Below, in pieces: positions 22,164 through 33,603 of a DNA stretch of 64,000 nucleotides (within the stretch, counting starts at the first letter, position 1; the number at the start of each line of letters is the position of its first letter). The position numbers were made by a program, and so were the translations under genes. The notes under the pieces were generated by a model. That model was not told where the DNA came from, did not search any database, and saw nothing but the letters and a program-made list of their open reading frames with translations. Origin of the DNA: Anthopleura xanthogrammica (lineage: Eukaryota; Cnidaria; Anthozoa; Actiniaria; Actiniidae); the NCBI GenBank assembly GCA_964019055.1, contig OZ025222.1, positions 7,126,746 to 7,190,745 on the forward strand. Reading direction: 5' to 3'.

Positions 22164-23434
22164 CAAGCCTTGATTAGGAAAACCAATACTTTTTGTTTGA
22201 AAAACGTGTTTCAAAAAGACAGAAGCTATAATAATAATTATTTGAAATAAAGGAACCTTATATAATCAGAGTTGTTTTTCAGCTGAAGTCTTCCAAAGAA
22301 GTAGATTGCTTGAGTACCAAATTGGTTGAATTGATGTATAATTTGAGGCTTTATTAAGTATCTGACGCGCGTGGGGAAGCTTTTCCCGCCTAAAACTCAA
22401 ATGAACAAGAAGAAAATGAGGGACATTATATTAAAACAACAAAAGATATCTCCAACACATATACTCAACATGGCCTCACTTTAATCCAAATTTGTTTGTC
22501 TAAAACCTTTATTAATGATTTTCTTTACTTACTTGGCCATACGATAGGTATAAAATGACCAAAAGACTTTGGTAATATCATGCATAATTCTAAGTTTTAA
22601 GAAAAATTACTTGACAAAGAACTAAAAAAGTCGAAGGTTTTCATCCGCCATTTTGAATTTGTACAAATTTTTCCCCTAGGGGTGGTAAGAGAAAGATAAA
22701 AAAGGCCAAACTAAATACAGATTGAACACCCCCTCCGCTCCCCCCGTAGGGAAATTTTGACTACTCGGTTCCAGTCTCCTTTAGGCAAGTGAAGCAAAAT
22801 GGCGGACGATCCAAATATGAGTATTGGAGCAAAGGAAATTCGCAAATGGGGAGCATTAGGTCACATCAGATGATTAAAAATTTTCAATTACTTACGAGAA
22901 GGGATGTTCTTCTTCACATAATTGCTTTTTAACTTGGTCCAGATACCTTTTCTTTCGAGCAATTAGAAGAAATTGCTCGATAACTATGCAGTTTATCGAA
23001 ACTTCCGAATTTGTTCTTCATTCTGGCTTGATTTTTTGTCTTGGTATCAGCCTTAAAAGGCAATTTTGGATCGACTTATCACATATCAACACATTAAAAA
23101 AGACTAAGGTACATTTAAATGTGCTTTAGGTTTCCCCATTTTGTTTTGAATGTAACCCTGTTTTTAGCAATTATTATTCAGAATTTAAAAATAGGAGTTG
23201 GTTGCTATGGCAACGAAATTGTACGAAAGACTTTATACACATGCAATTATAATGTGTCATTATTATTTTCAATATCTATTGATCTGTTCGAGTCTAAAGA
23301 AGAAAAATAAATTTTAGCCTCGTTTTCATGCTGGAGTCAGGCCTTAACACACCTGAGTATACATGTATTCATATGTTGTACAATCTATAATTATTTTTCT
23401 TCGAATTGAAAAGTTTTGTAATGCTTTTGAAGGC

Positions 23435-23839
23435 TTAAAATAATGGTTTTTCTTTTAGTTTTTCCTCCTGGATTCTGGTAAAATCAAACGAAGTGGTAAC
23501 GCTATAACCAGTAATAAAATAGCAGTAAAGATTTTCTATCCAAATGTCCTTCAAATATTTGCAGCTACAAACGATTACTCTTTGGATCGCAATATAACTG
23601 CGAAAATACGAGTGAATAATTGTCCTCGAGTTTACATTAATCAGCAGCATGTGCTCGCTCGTCTTGAAACACCTTATCACAACGCGAACAATGAAGTGAT
23701 TTTCACGCAGTCTTTTTCCCTCGATGGCGATTTTTAAATTAGAAAACTTTTGTTTCTGAGAGAATGGATTATCACAATGGTGTGGCTTTTCTTGGATGGT
23801 TATTTTCTCTTTTAAGCGCATTATCATACCAATGCACAA
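23435..23839 (-). pseudogene. Decayed C2H2 zinc-finger remnant
   Basis: Finger-like pieces appear in shifting frames: E-K-P-H-H-C-D-N-P-F (linker plus first Cys), then in another frame H-C-S-R-C-D-K-V-F-Q-D-E-R-A-H, then Y-C-D-P-K-S. No continuous array remains. It lies downstream of the zinc-finger frame at 24055-25115 and is probably its degraded 3' continuation or an old duplicate. Confidence 0.45.
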
Positions 23840-24054
23840 TACTTACGTATGTTGAAATTATGACCTGACTACAACTGTTGTTCAACTACAATGAAATACA
23901 AGCATCTTTTGTTCAAATTCTAAAGATGTTCAAATTCCGTACAATCTCTGACCTCAGCTATTGTTTTTAGAGTGTACGAAGTGGAAAATAGTTATAAAGC
24001 AAAAAGGTCTACTAGATTTCCTTTGTGTACAAACGGTTTATAACAATGGACTCA

Positions 24055-25115
24055 TTAATATGATTGTTTGCTGGTATGTGTTCTCAAATGCCTACTTAAG
24101 TTATTACTTCGTGTAAAGGGTTTGTCACAAGAAGAACACTTAAAAGGCTTTTCATTGGTATGTGTTCGTAGATGACGAACTAGATATGATTTAAGTACAA
24201 AGGACCGATAACAATCGCAACACTGATGTGATGTTTTGCTATGCTTTTTGAAGACATCTCTTCGTGTAAATTCCTTGTTACGAGAAGAGGATTTGGATGG
24301 CTTCTTATTGGCACATGTTCGTTGATGACGCTTGAGTTGCTTTTTTCGTTTATAAGTTTTGCCACATTGCAAACATTTGTAGGGCTTTTCATTCTGATGC
24401 ATTTGTGATAAGAGCTGATTTTCTGCGACGACTCGATTATGAATTGGCTGTTACTAGAATCTTTAGTCTCAAACATTTGAACTTCGATGCTCAAACGATC
24501 GTCTTTTCTACTTTCCTCGGTTGTTTCATTATTAAAGGATAATCTTTGTAGAAATCTTTCATAAGAAGGTTTTCTTTCTAATTGGTTGGCTACATTCCAA
24601 CCGAACAACTTACTCAACTCTTCATGAGACTCTCTTCCACCGGTGAAAACCTGTTCTTTGTTTCTCGTGTCTTCCTCGTTTGTTTTTCTGCGTTGCAACA
24701 CATCGAATCTTTCAGTAACTCTTTGCTTGCCTGCACTTTGAAAATCAGTACCATGGTTAACCGTCCTTTCCCAGTTTTCTTTTCGTCTCTCGTTACTGCT
24801 ACAATAATTTTCGCTTGTTATCCTTACATGGTTACTTTCACTTCTAAATTCCTTCATTTCAAAGCTGTAGTTTTTTCTCTGTTCGTCTAATTCCTCATTT
24901 GTATAATCAAGGAGATATAACATAACTCCACATTCCTTGAAGTACTTTTCATAAAGATCTTGATTAGAAACGTTCGTAGTTTCGACTTGGAGATGTTTCT
25001 TCTTAAGGACATCTTTGTCAAAATCGGAAAATCGATCTGTATGGTTCATGTTTCTTGAGTTTAATATAATTGCAGTGTCACGTAGTTCCTTGCTGCTGAA
25101 ACAATCAATGAACAT
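24055..25115 (-). pseudogene. C2H2 zinc-finger gene, frameshifted
   Basis: An open frame from the ATG at 25115 runs through a charged, low-complexity N-terminal region of about 225 codons. The zinc-finger part (24055-24402) is in a different frame, with a stop only a dozen codons upstream in its own frame, so a one-base shift or an unseen intron lies near 24410-24470. The finger part has a C2HC-type first finger (YKCLQC...H..TC), a second finger in which both cysteines are replaced by serine, and two good C2H2 fingers (HQCCDC...HLRTH and FKCSSC...HLRTH) joined by a TNEKPF linker. The frameshift plus a dead finger favour a pseudogene; a sequencing error or unannotated splice is possible. If active it would be a nuclear DNA-binding protein. 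Confidence 0.5.
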
Positions 25116-25266
25116 TGATCAACATAGAAGTTACACCAGATTTATAGTTCCTTGAAAATATATTGTTCCTTGAAACAAAAAGGTAATTTACGTCATTCAT
25201 TGTCATTCATGTGTCAGCTAGGTAAACAGTTGCAGCTTGTCAAGGGATTTGGTGGACATCAACTTC

Positions 25267-25386
25267 TATTGACCCCTTAATTGCAGCACTTCGGAATGCA
25301 GCTCAATTTGGAGGACAATACAATAGGTTTCCAATCCACGGCTCAGGAGATTGAGCTGCTTTGACGTCACGTGCAAGGAGTCTATA
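25267..25386. mobile_element. MITE, 'GCAGCTCAATTTGGAGGACAA' family, copy 1
   Basis: The left end 'tattgacccctt..gcagcac..cggaatgcagctcaattt' and the right end 'gagctgctttgacgtcacgtgcaaggagtctata' are imperfectly inverted. Relatives are at 33010, 33604, 39384, 39572 and 42464. Confidence 0.65.
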
Positions 25387-25461
25387 AGTGGAACAACGTC
25401 TTTCTTGTTGATTGCTCCGTGGAATACTGAGATTTCATTATCTTGGACCATGCAGGAAGGT

Positions 25462-25649
25462 CCCTTCTTGGTCGCAATGTTTTCCCATTTCAGACCACGT
25501 GTCATTCCCTTGACAATAAGATTATACTTGTTTGAGTTGTATCCATAAACACGTGTTTTCGTGCAACAATCGAAACAAAGAAATAATAATCAAGGAAATA
25601 ACACGTAGCCTGAAAATGGAAAACATTACGCCCAAGCTAAAAGGTTCTA
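25462..25649. mobile_element. MITE, 'TAGCTTGGGC...TTTTCCCATTTCAGACC' family, copy 1
   Basis: The ends 'cttggtcgcaatgttttccc' and 'ggaaaacattacgcccaag' are inverted, and the 'catttcagaccacgtgtcat' element is shared with copies at 35061, 39113 and 42907. Confidence 0.65.
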
Positions 25650-27858
25650 CGGGATATTTGAGCACTGCATGCGTTCTAAGTTAAATGTATGTATGCTCTG
25701 GGCAAATGGGAAACACATTCCTTACTATGCAAAGAAGTGAAAAGGGTAGTCTCGTTGGTTCGTTTTGTGGGATTTTTATAATTACGCTGACAACGAAGTT
25801 CAAATTTCAATGTGCAAAAACGTTTTCGCGAGTGAAAAAGCAAATTCCAACGGGCAACTCGCAACTTCGGTGTCCACGTAATTCCTAGTGAACATAAAGA
25901 TTTGTTGTTCCTATTTTCCTATGACGTCACATGAAAAAATATTTTTCGTTTTAACGCCAAGGATCATCATCGTGGAAGGAGGACGAAACAGCAACAACAC
26001 AAAGAAAACTGCGAAATGTTGTATTTTTTTAGAAATTAGAAAAGCAATAATAGCTAGCAATATATATATGTAGGATAAACACCGGTTTATAAAATCTGAC
26101 ACCAACTTCACTCTGGTTGGACAGAAGGGCTAAACACATCATAAAGAATGTGTTTATGAACTGATGAAAACGTACACGCTACTTTCTAACGACCCATAAA
26201 GCATTTTGATTTGGCTCACATATTTGCATCAAATTGGAGGGGCACTTTGCATAAACACAATAGTTTTCATGTGAAGTGAAGGATAACAAGCTAAGTGCCC
26301 CGACACTAACTCCGACACTAGAGAAAAACGTTTGCGCATGCGTGCCTTTCAGCACGCTTTCCAAGAATTTACAAGAGTTTTAATGGGAAAATAAATGCCT
26401 GTTTTCTCTGAGTATACAAAATATACAAAGAAATTCGTGGGTATACTTTTGTGGGACCATGATACCGTATTAACAAAGACAATATGAAAGAATGAGCCTT
26501 AAGTTTCAAGAACTGACTTTAAGTTTTGGCATTTTGTAAAGACTATTTTTCAGGCATGTGTGAAAGTCAAATTTGCATATTTTTACAATAACACGAAGAC
26601 GTTTCTGACTAATTTGCATAAGAACTTAGAGCATGCACAGACGTTTTTCACGCGTGTCAAGTGCCTCTCAAAGTCGAGAATAAGAAACCAGAGTGGACGG
26701 GGCATTAATTTACGACTCAGCTATGCCAGGTATTGAATATTTTCTAGTGTCATACAAAAATATTTCAATAACAGACTCTGTTGATCTTGCACCTTGACTC
26801 AAATAAAATGTTATGGAATCCTTGATATGTTTTGAAGGTTTGCTAATTTAACAGGTTCAAAGGTGCTGCATTTATCGTTGATTTTGATCTTGTCATCGAA
26901 AAAATATCGTAATTTATGTGTCGTACCGCGGACAATTCGGTGCCTAGCAAAACTGAGCTTATTCGGCTAAATTGTCGTCTTCAAACAAATATAACGTTAC
27001 GTATCCCTTCACGATTCTCTTGGTGGAAATCTCTGGGAATTCTTAGAACTTCATTTGGTATGTATATATCAATATTGTTAACATAAATAATTCTGCCTTT
27101 GGAATTGCTGTAGAACTATTTTAGCTGTACATATATAAGTTTGTTTATCGAAATGACCAGACAATACTTAGATATTTTTTGTAACTACAGTTGTTTTTTC
27201 GTTCACCAAGTTTAATTGCACATTCACAAGGTTTTGCGGCTCATTTAAGCGGGTTATTTGCATATCGGTCCAAATCAAACTGAAGGTTGAAAAACGAGGG
27301 TCGAGATACAAGAAATTTCGCCGAAAACACAAAGCAACAACATTCAATACTCAAAACTTTCGTGGAAGTTAATCGACATCCCTAATCTGAGCACTGGAAG
27401 AACATCTAGAACGTAGAGCGCTTTCTTTTTATATTGGGGTTATTCTATTTACTTGTATTTACTTAGATCCTTGGATGGAATTATCATGATGTAATCATTA
27501 TTTCTTGCGCTGGAATTTTAAAGACAAGTATTGCGAAAGCTTGCTGAACATATTCTACATTGGCCTGCTTATGCATTCTCTTTCAATTCTAAAAGAAAGG
27601 CCCCAAGACTTCGTTTTGTTTGGAGTTTACATTAAGAATTTTATCAAGATTGGCTTTAATTAAAATAGGTTATTTAAGTGAAACTTTATAATGAAGCGTC
27701 CATTAGTTGATATCTGTTACCCAGTTGTTGTCTCGAGCGTTTTTTATCGGAAAGGGATAACGTGATGGCTAAATTTAAGTGACCTAGCTGGCCATGGTTA
27801 TTTTTTTGCCTTCTGCAACCCAGCCTCAAAGTTTGCTTTTCTAGCTCTCCAAATTCAG

Positions 27859-28043
27859 ATAGAGCTAATCGGCTAACGCGTTGCTATGTACGTTTCCACC
27901 CAATTCAAAACCTCTGGGAATAAGAACTTTTGTTTCAAAAAATTTCCATGTGATATCGAAATACGACAGACAAAGAATCTTATTCCCAGAGGATTTGAAT
28001 TGGGTGGAAACATACATAGCAAAGCGTTAGCCGATTAGGTCTA
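27859..28043. mobile_element. Long hairpin MITE, arms about 75 bases
   Basis: The arm 'gctaatcggctaacgcgttg' ... 'ttccacccaattcaaa' is mirrored by 'tttgaattgggtggaaa' ... 'aaagcgttagccgattagg'. The arms are nearly identical, implying a young or conserved palindrome. Loop about 30 bases. Confidence 0.75.
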
Positions 28044-28217
28044 TTCTAGCTTATAAAAAAGTGGACTTTCAAGGGGCATTTTTATAACATTTCAACATCT
28101 AACTAGGAACTTCTTTTTCATGAGATCAATTTGATTTCTTTAATGTAATCAGAAAACGATAATTTTCACAAGTCAGATAGTTAGGTAAAATATATATTTT
28201 ATCAGCTTTTGACTACC

Positions 28218-28423
28218 ATTACTGCGTTCCGATTCTCAATATTCTGCGAACTCAGACATTTCAACGGCTGTTTTGAAATTAATTGCTTTTTTAATTGCTT
28301 TTTTTTGCTGTGGTTAATCAAAACTTATCAGGCGGTACCTAATCTTTTACTGGCGGCAGTGAAAAAACAAATTCCAACGAGATACTCATTCCAAGTTTGT
28401 AGAATATTGAGAATCGCAGTAAG
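28218..28423. mobile_element. MITE-like inverted repeat
   Basis: 'ttactgcgttccgattctca'-'atattctgcgaac' pairs with 'gtttgtagaatattgagaat'-'cgcagtaa' about 170 bases away. Related words ('aaaaagcaaattccaacg') occur near 25839. Confidence 0.5.
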
Positions 28424-29217
28424 TGCAAAGACGCTGGGCATCATCCCCGCGACAAAGCAGGTTTTGTTGTACGTCGATTAAATACGCTTGAAAATACGTC
28501 ACCATTATGTCATTCTGGCCAGCTTTTCGGACATGGAGAAAATGAAGCTAACATAATAGTCAATTGAAGAAATTGATGAATAGCCCACTTTCGATATTGT
28601 GGTTGAGTGATCACGCATTAAGCAATTTAAGACGAGGCTCCGGTGAAACAATCGAGTAATCCTAATATATTCTTTTGCTTTCCCCACAGACGCTCTGAAT
28701 TGTTTTGTGCATGATCACTCAACTTTTTCTCTCTCTTTAAATGTCTTGCAAAATAGCCTCAAAAGACCTTAAAACTCATTTATGTCGTAAAGCTTTCTAC
28801 AAACTGTAGCATAATTTTGTTGTATTTGTAACAAGTTTTCATTTTTACACCTTCTAATATCATCATAATGGTCAACATCATCATTGTCAGTATTCTCTTT
28901 TTTCTGATTCTTTTCTTATTTAAAAATGAGTGCTTAAAGACCACCGTTTTCCTACTAAACGCAAACAGTTAAAATGCTAAGTATTTAGTTCACATGTATA
29001 ATATTCGATATATTATATATATAGTCCAGAAGTGATGAAACCATCCCAAACTTCGAAGGTCAAAGACCTATTTGATCAATGAATTCCTTAGCTAAGACAG
29101 CACGATTACGAGTCGTTTGACGTAAATATTATCAAACACTTAAGAAAGGTCAAAATCAATAACGATAAAAATTTTCAGAACATTCTAAAATTTCATATAA
29201 GCCGTTTATGTCATAAG

Positions 29218-29358
29218 ATGGAGGTTGGATTTGTGGCTTTCGTGATGGCTAAAGTCCAGCTTTGGTATTGGTTTGTGGCGACAACTTTAGAGTGTTGTGG
29301 AGCTTCCTATCCCAACGGATACATAAGTGTTTTGCAACCCTTTCCGAGAGAATAAAAA
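29218..29358 (+). CDS. Possible short secreted peptide or first exon, 46 aa
   Basis: An ATG at 29218 opens 46 codons starting MEVGFVAFVMAKVQLWYWFV, which could serve as a signal peptide, then T-T-L-E-C-C-G. There is no paired splice site of good quality, no homology that I recognise and no TATA box at a convincing distance. It is listed only because a hydrophobic N terminus followed by cysteines is typical of small secreted peptides. Confidence 0.2.
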
Positions 29359-29506
29359 AATAAGAGTATGGTGGCTATGTTGGTCGAAATAGCAAACGTT
29401 TCGGTATAATTAATGACAATTCCTTTGACAATTTTAACCAAGATGGCGGCTATGAGAACCATGTAGTAATAGACGAGATACTCAGTCGCTCAGTTTTCCA
29501 AACACT

Positions 29507-29628
29507 AGTCTCCCTAGCAGCCGTTTTTAGTTTTCGTTCCATTCCCCCGCGGTCCATTCCTCTCCCCCACAAAGAAATGGACCGCGGGGGAATGGAACGA
29601 AAACTAAAAACGGCTGCTAAGGAGACTA
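29507..29628. mobile_element. Near-perfect hairpin element with 10-bp target duplication
   Basis: Arms of about 55 bases, 'agtctccctagcagccgttt' ... 'ccattcccccgcggtccatt', are mirrored almost without mismatch; the loop is about 15 bases. TCCAAACACT flanks both sides (29497-29506, 29629-29638). A 9-10 bp duplication is typical of Mutator-like insertions; assignment is inference. Confidence 0.85.
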
Positions 29629-29989
29629 TCCAAACACTCGTCGGTAGGAATTATACTCTATATACTGCTGCTTTGAAGAAAAAAGGGGCAAGATGACAGG
29701 CCAGAGAAATAAGCGAAAATTAAATTAAATTTACTGAATCTCTCCAGCAGGACAAAGTTCATAAAAAAGACTTCGTGTAAAAGTTATATTATTTTTTTAA
29801 ATTCAACAATTCAACAATTTTATTCAAGTTTCAATCAGTCACATAAAATCTCTAGTAAAAAGCCACAAATAGGTAGTTTGGCCCTACCTGTGCTGAAAAC
29901 AATGTGAAGGCGCCTCTGGTATCCGCGCGCTATACAGTCCATGTATGACCCAGGAGCAAAGCTCTAACCAGTCAGTTGAATTAATTAGC

Positions 29990-30110
29990 GTCGGTTTGAG
30001 AGAAGAGGAGGAAACCCACCGAAATCCTGAAAAACCATCGGAGTCAGAAAGAGAAACCAACTAACTCAGCTCACATGGGGCGACTGGGAATCAAACCCCG
30101 CTCAGCAAAT
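29990..30110 (-). mobile_element. SINE fragment (tRNA-derived type)
   Basis: It contains the SINE-body phrases 'gaggaggaaaccc', 'agagaaaccaac' and a B-box-like 'gggaatcaaacccc' in the same order as the elements at 1665, 38010 and 50545, but is diverged and lacks the A box. Confidence 0.5.
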
Positions 30111-30433
30111 GATTTCCTTTTAAAAGGTTATTTAACAATTTCAACTCATTTTTTACATCTTGCATGGTTTTATACTGTCCTGCAGAGCTCGAGATCAGTA
30201 AAATACACATTGAATTTGGTTGCTGATAGACGTGGGTGGTAGGGAACCACAAGCTAATGGCATGCGATACAAATGCGCCGCCGTCTCCTCAGGCTGTGGT
30301 CGTCGGTTCAAACCCCAGGGTCCGTCATCACCTTTGCCGAATAGTGTAGGTTTTCGGTGGATGATAATAAGTCCACTTTCCAGTTTCCAGTTGCTCCAGT
30401 TTCTCTAGTTTCTCCACTTTTCCTGATTCCGCT

Positions 30434-30615
30434 CAATAGACCATTTTCGAAATGCGCGAGCGCTTTCAAAAATATCGCAGGCGCAGACATGAAAAAGAGG
30501 CATTTTCGGGCAGAGTCAATAGCGCGCGTGATCTTGCCCGAAAATGCCTCTTTTTCATGTCTGCGCCTGCGATATTTCTGAAAGCGTTCGCGCATCTCGA
30601 AAATCAGTCTATTAG
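30434..30615. mobile_element. Long hairpin MITE with CAATAGACC termini
   Basis: Arms of about 80 bases: 'caatagaccattttcgaaat' ... 'cagacatgaaaaagaggcat' are repeated in inverse orientation up to 'cgaaaatcagtctatta'. The few mismatches are near the outer ends. It creates overlapping open frames on both strands that are not genes. Confidence 0.8.
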
Positions 30616-31301
30616 CTACTACTAAGATATTTTATATCGCCATTAATTCTCTTTTAAACTAGTGCTAAAAAGCTACAGGATCACAGTCCGGGCCATTTTA
30701 ATTAAGTAAGAACACTGATTTCACTGAACCATTCCGTGCCTTACCAAAAATACGTGGAAGTGGCATTAGCATTCCACTGGAAATCTAGAATACAGAAAGA
30801 CGGACGATACACAGACAAGAGACAAATCTATCATATCAAGGATTTGTCAACATGAGACCCAGTCCAAAAAAAAATAAGAAAAAAGTATAATATGAACATA
30901 AAATGCTATTTCAAAACAACAAAACAAACAAGGAAAAAAGAAAGAAAGTAAGAAAGAAAGAAAGAAGGAAGGAAGGAAAAAAAGGAAAAAAAAGAAAGAG
31001 GTAGTTAAAACTCAAACCCAGCTATCAAGATACTTTTAATTATCTTCTATTTTATATAACAATATCCCGTATGTTACATACGTATCGGGATTGATTGATA
31101 TTATGATCTTGATGCCAAATGAATTGTGCAGTGCCTCAATCACTGTAATGTCCATGATGTTAACTTCAAGAGATCCGTTGAAAGCTATCATATGATTAAA
31201 ATAACTAATTAGAAAAAATAAATGATAGCAAATCGAGGATTACAGTCAATACCGTAAATCAAAAATCATCAATGATTTAATAGATATATTTCAAACATTC
31301 C

Positions 31302-31470
31302 CCAGTTGCATGAGTTTCCACGAGACTGTGGCGGAAGAAACAGAATTCAAAGGTTATGCAGTTGTAAAGTTTGTCAGCGATGTTTCGATGAGGATGAATC
31401 ATACGAAAGCCAAGGTCGACATGGGTCAGACCATCGCTTTAGGGCTGTGTTTTTAATCTGTTGTTTTTAG
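31302..31470 (+). CDS. Possible 3'-terminal coding exon, cysteine-rich
   Basis: After an AG acceptor-like site (cattccccag) an open stretch reads L-H-E-F-P-R-D-C-G-G then L-C-S-C-K-V-C-Q-R-C-F-D-E-D-E-S and ends at a TAG near 31459-31461. The C-x-C-x2-C-x2-C spacing looks protein-like, but no upstream exon could be joined and no family is recognised. It could be chance. Confidence 0.2.
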
Positions 31471-33009
31471 CCCAAGTGTGACAGCTAGTTTTCATTCAGT
31501 CCTTGAAAGAAGGCTTATTGAAGTCTGGCGACAAACAACGTAGTAAAATTACACTGTTCCTTTGATGTTAGCTTTGTAAATTGAAGTTTGGATTAAGCAA
31601 AGGACTTTTGAGCGGGCTAAGTGAACACTAGGAGAGAATTAACCAAACTGAAAGCAAAAAGTCCTAGAAAAACGTCCAAGAACAAGAACACCAACACAGA
31701 AAAGAGGCAAAGACTCCAAGGTAGGAGATCAAGCTAAAAAAAGACACTTAGCTTCACGTTGTACATGATTCGCTGAACATAAAATAAATCACTTTTTTTC
31801 TGGAAAAAAAAAACTTAAAGCATTTGAAAAAGCGACGACATATTTTGTTTCGATGTTTAAAACGGTTAAGAACATGACATTCAGTAGCAAACCTCTTTCA
31901 TTTTCAGTACTTTAACTCCGTGATGTAAAAGTCCTTGTCCCTCGTCTTTGCAAATTAACAATCGTGTTCGAACATGACTTTCTAGACCTACAGGACCTCT
32001 GCAGCTTTCAATGCAATATTATCGTGCCAAAACAAAAGATCTAGATAGAATATCCTTCTGCGATGCCCTCCAGTTGAAAAGATGCCAGAAAGGTTGGTGT
32101 GCTGCTGTTGGTGTTTAAGTTTGAGAACTAGAATAATCATAGAGAAAAGTATGTTGCTAGAGTTAACTTGATTTTTTCGGACAGCTAACCAAATATAAAG
32201 CTTTATTTCAAAATTAGATTACAATCTTCTTAAAGCAGAAAGATACAAAGTACATATACACGTACAGGGATAAGGTAATTGGTATTGCATTGTGTGGTTC
32301 GACACAGTAATTTCTAATAGTTTTCAATTTAAATCATCGTTTTTAAATAAATATTTTCAAGATGGGTCAGCTGATGTATATTCACATTATATTGTCAATA
32401 ATTTGTGCCTTTTCAAGTCATGGTTCTTATTGCCTTTTAATGGATCAAGAAAGAACCTGGATTTGCACAAAGGTGCCCACAAGATAAAATCAATGCAACT
32501 CTAGTGACAGACATTGAACGCTTATGGTCAAGGCTTGTCAAACATTTCAAGTTAACAATATAAAAACCTTAATAATTCCAGTTATTTTTGGCTATTTTTA
32601 AGCATAACGTGCTATACGATATCAGGTTTATTGATAGCTACCAGCTCGGTTTTGCGTGATGAGATTAGAGTTGATACATCAATGTCAAATGTCGTTGTTT
32701 ATGAACTGAACCTGTTTAACAATATCAAAACTAGTCTTATTAAATATCATATATGCATATCTTGTACATTTTTACTTGAAACAACATTTAGTATTCTTCT
32801 AGAAATCATTTTCTATTGGAATCCAATATTTGGACGCCATTTTGGTGATCAGTCTCAAAATATTTTGTCAACAGTCTCTTCTCGTATGACTAATGAGTTA
32901 ATTATATTAGCAGGACATTGAAAACATTGCTAGACAAAACATCTATCATTAAGAGACTTGATGCATTATATCTATGGCGAAAGGCCCTTCCATTCTGGCT
33001 TACAGTCTA

Positions 33010-33295
33010 AAATAGATTCCTTTCACGTGAGGTCAAAGCAGCTTAATTTGGAGGACAAAACAAAAGAATTTTAATCTCCTGGGGCTGGTTGTACGAAGGG
33101 TGGATAGCGCTATCCGATGGATAAATCTTATCCAGTGGATGAATTTATTTGATAACAGCATTGTCTTATCCACTGGATAGGGATTTATCCATAGGATAGC
33201 GCTATTCACCCTTCGTACCCCAGGCCCAGGAGATTAAAATTCTTTTGTTTTGCCCTCCAAATTGAGCTGCATTACGACGTGCTGCAAGGGGTCTA
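33010..33295. mobile_element. MITE ('GCAGCTCAATTTGGAGGACAA' family) interrupted by another MITE
   Basis: The outer halves 'gtcaaagcagcttaatttgg'...'ttttaatctcctgg' and 'ccaggagattaaaattcttt'...'ccaaattgagctgcatt'...'aaggggtcta' form one hairpin element whose centre holds the 33081-33226 element. The outer element is immediately followed by a CTTT microsatellite. Confidence 0.75.
33081..33226. mobile_element. Nested hairpin MITE (TACGAAGGGTGGATAGCGCTATCC type)
   Basis: The arms 'gtacgaagggtggatagcgc' and 'gcgctattcacccttcgtac' are inverted, and inside them 'cttatccagtggat' pairs with 'atccactggataag'. It sits exactly at the axis of the surrounding hairpin element. Confidence 0.75.
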
Positions 33296-33296
33296 G

Positions 33297-33372
<76 letters not shown>

Positions 33373-33374
33373 TT
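33297..33374. repeat. CTTT tetranucleotide microsatellite, about 19 units
   Basis: Pure TTTC/GAAA repeat abutting the end of the outer MITE, giving spurious Lys/Glu-rich frames on the minus strand. Confidence 0.95.
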
Positions 33375-33603
33375 TAATATAGTTAATGATTGAGAATATT
33401 GACAATTTTGATGATAACTCATTATGTTTCCAGAGTTTCCAGAATTAGTAGACCGTGCGAATGTTCGGTAATCGGTATTAATCATCGTTATCTAGCGTAC
33501 CAATCAATAATAAAAGGTCATTATAAATCAACTAGGTCTATCACGAAATTTTCAAATGAACTTTGAATTAGATTTCTAGTTGAAAAAAACTACCATAAAG
33601 CTG

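Larger units (their letters stand above)
16412..23357. mobile_element. Candidate 6.9-kb DNA element bounded by perfect terminal inverted repeats
   Basis: The 22-mer TACTCAGGTGTGTTAAGGCCTG at 16410-16431 recurs exactly, reverse-complemented, at 23338-23359. Trimmed of the outer TA on each side it is a 20-bp inverted repeat flanked by TA. An alternative reading is a TTAA-flanked element with GGCCTG ends (from 16426 to 23343). The block contains exactly one substantial gene (17989-22096, minus) with about 1.6 kb and 1.2 kb of non-coding flanks, the layout of an autonomous cut-and-paste transposon. Beyond the 22 bp the two ends do not match. Transposase identity is not established. Confidence 0.5.

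Noticed and set aside
22799..22876. ATGGCGGACGAT... short frame (25 codons) and a similar ATGGCGGATG at 16493
   Set aside because: Good start context but stops quickly with no donor site; could be the first exon of something, but unsupported.
30308..30595. Overlapping frames on both strands in the palindrome at 30434-30615
   Set aside because: Mirror-image frames forced by the inverted repeat.
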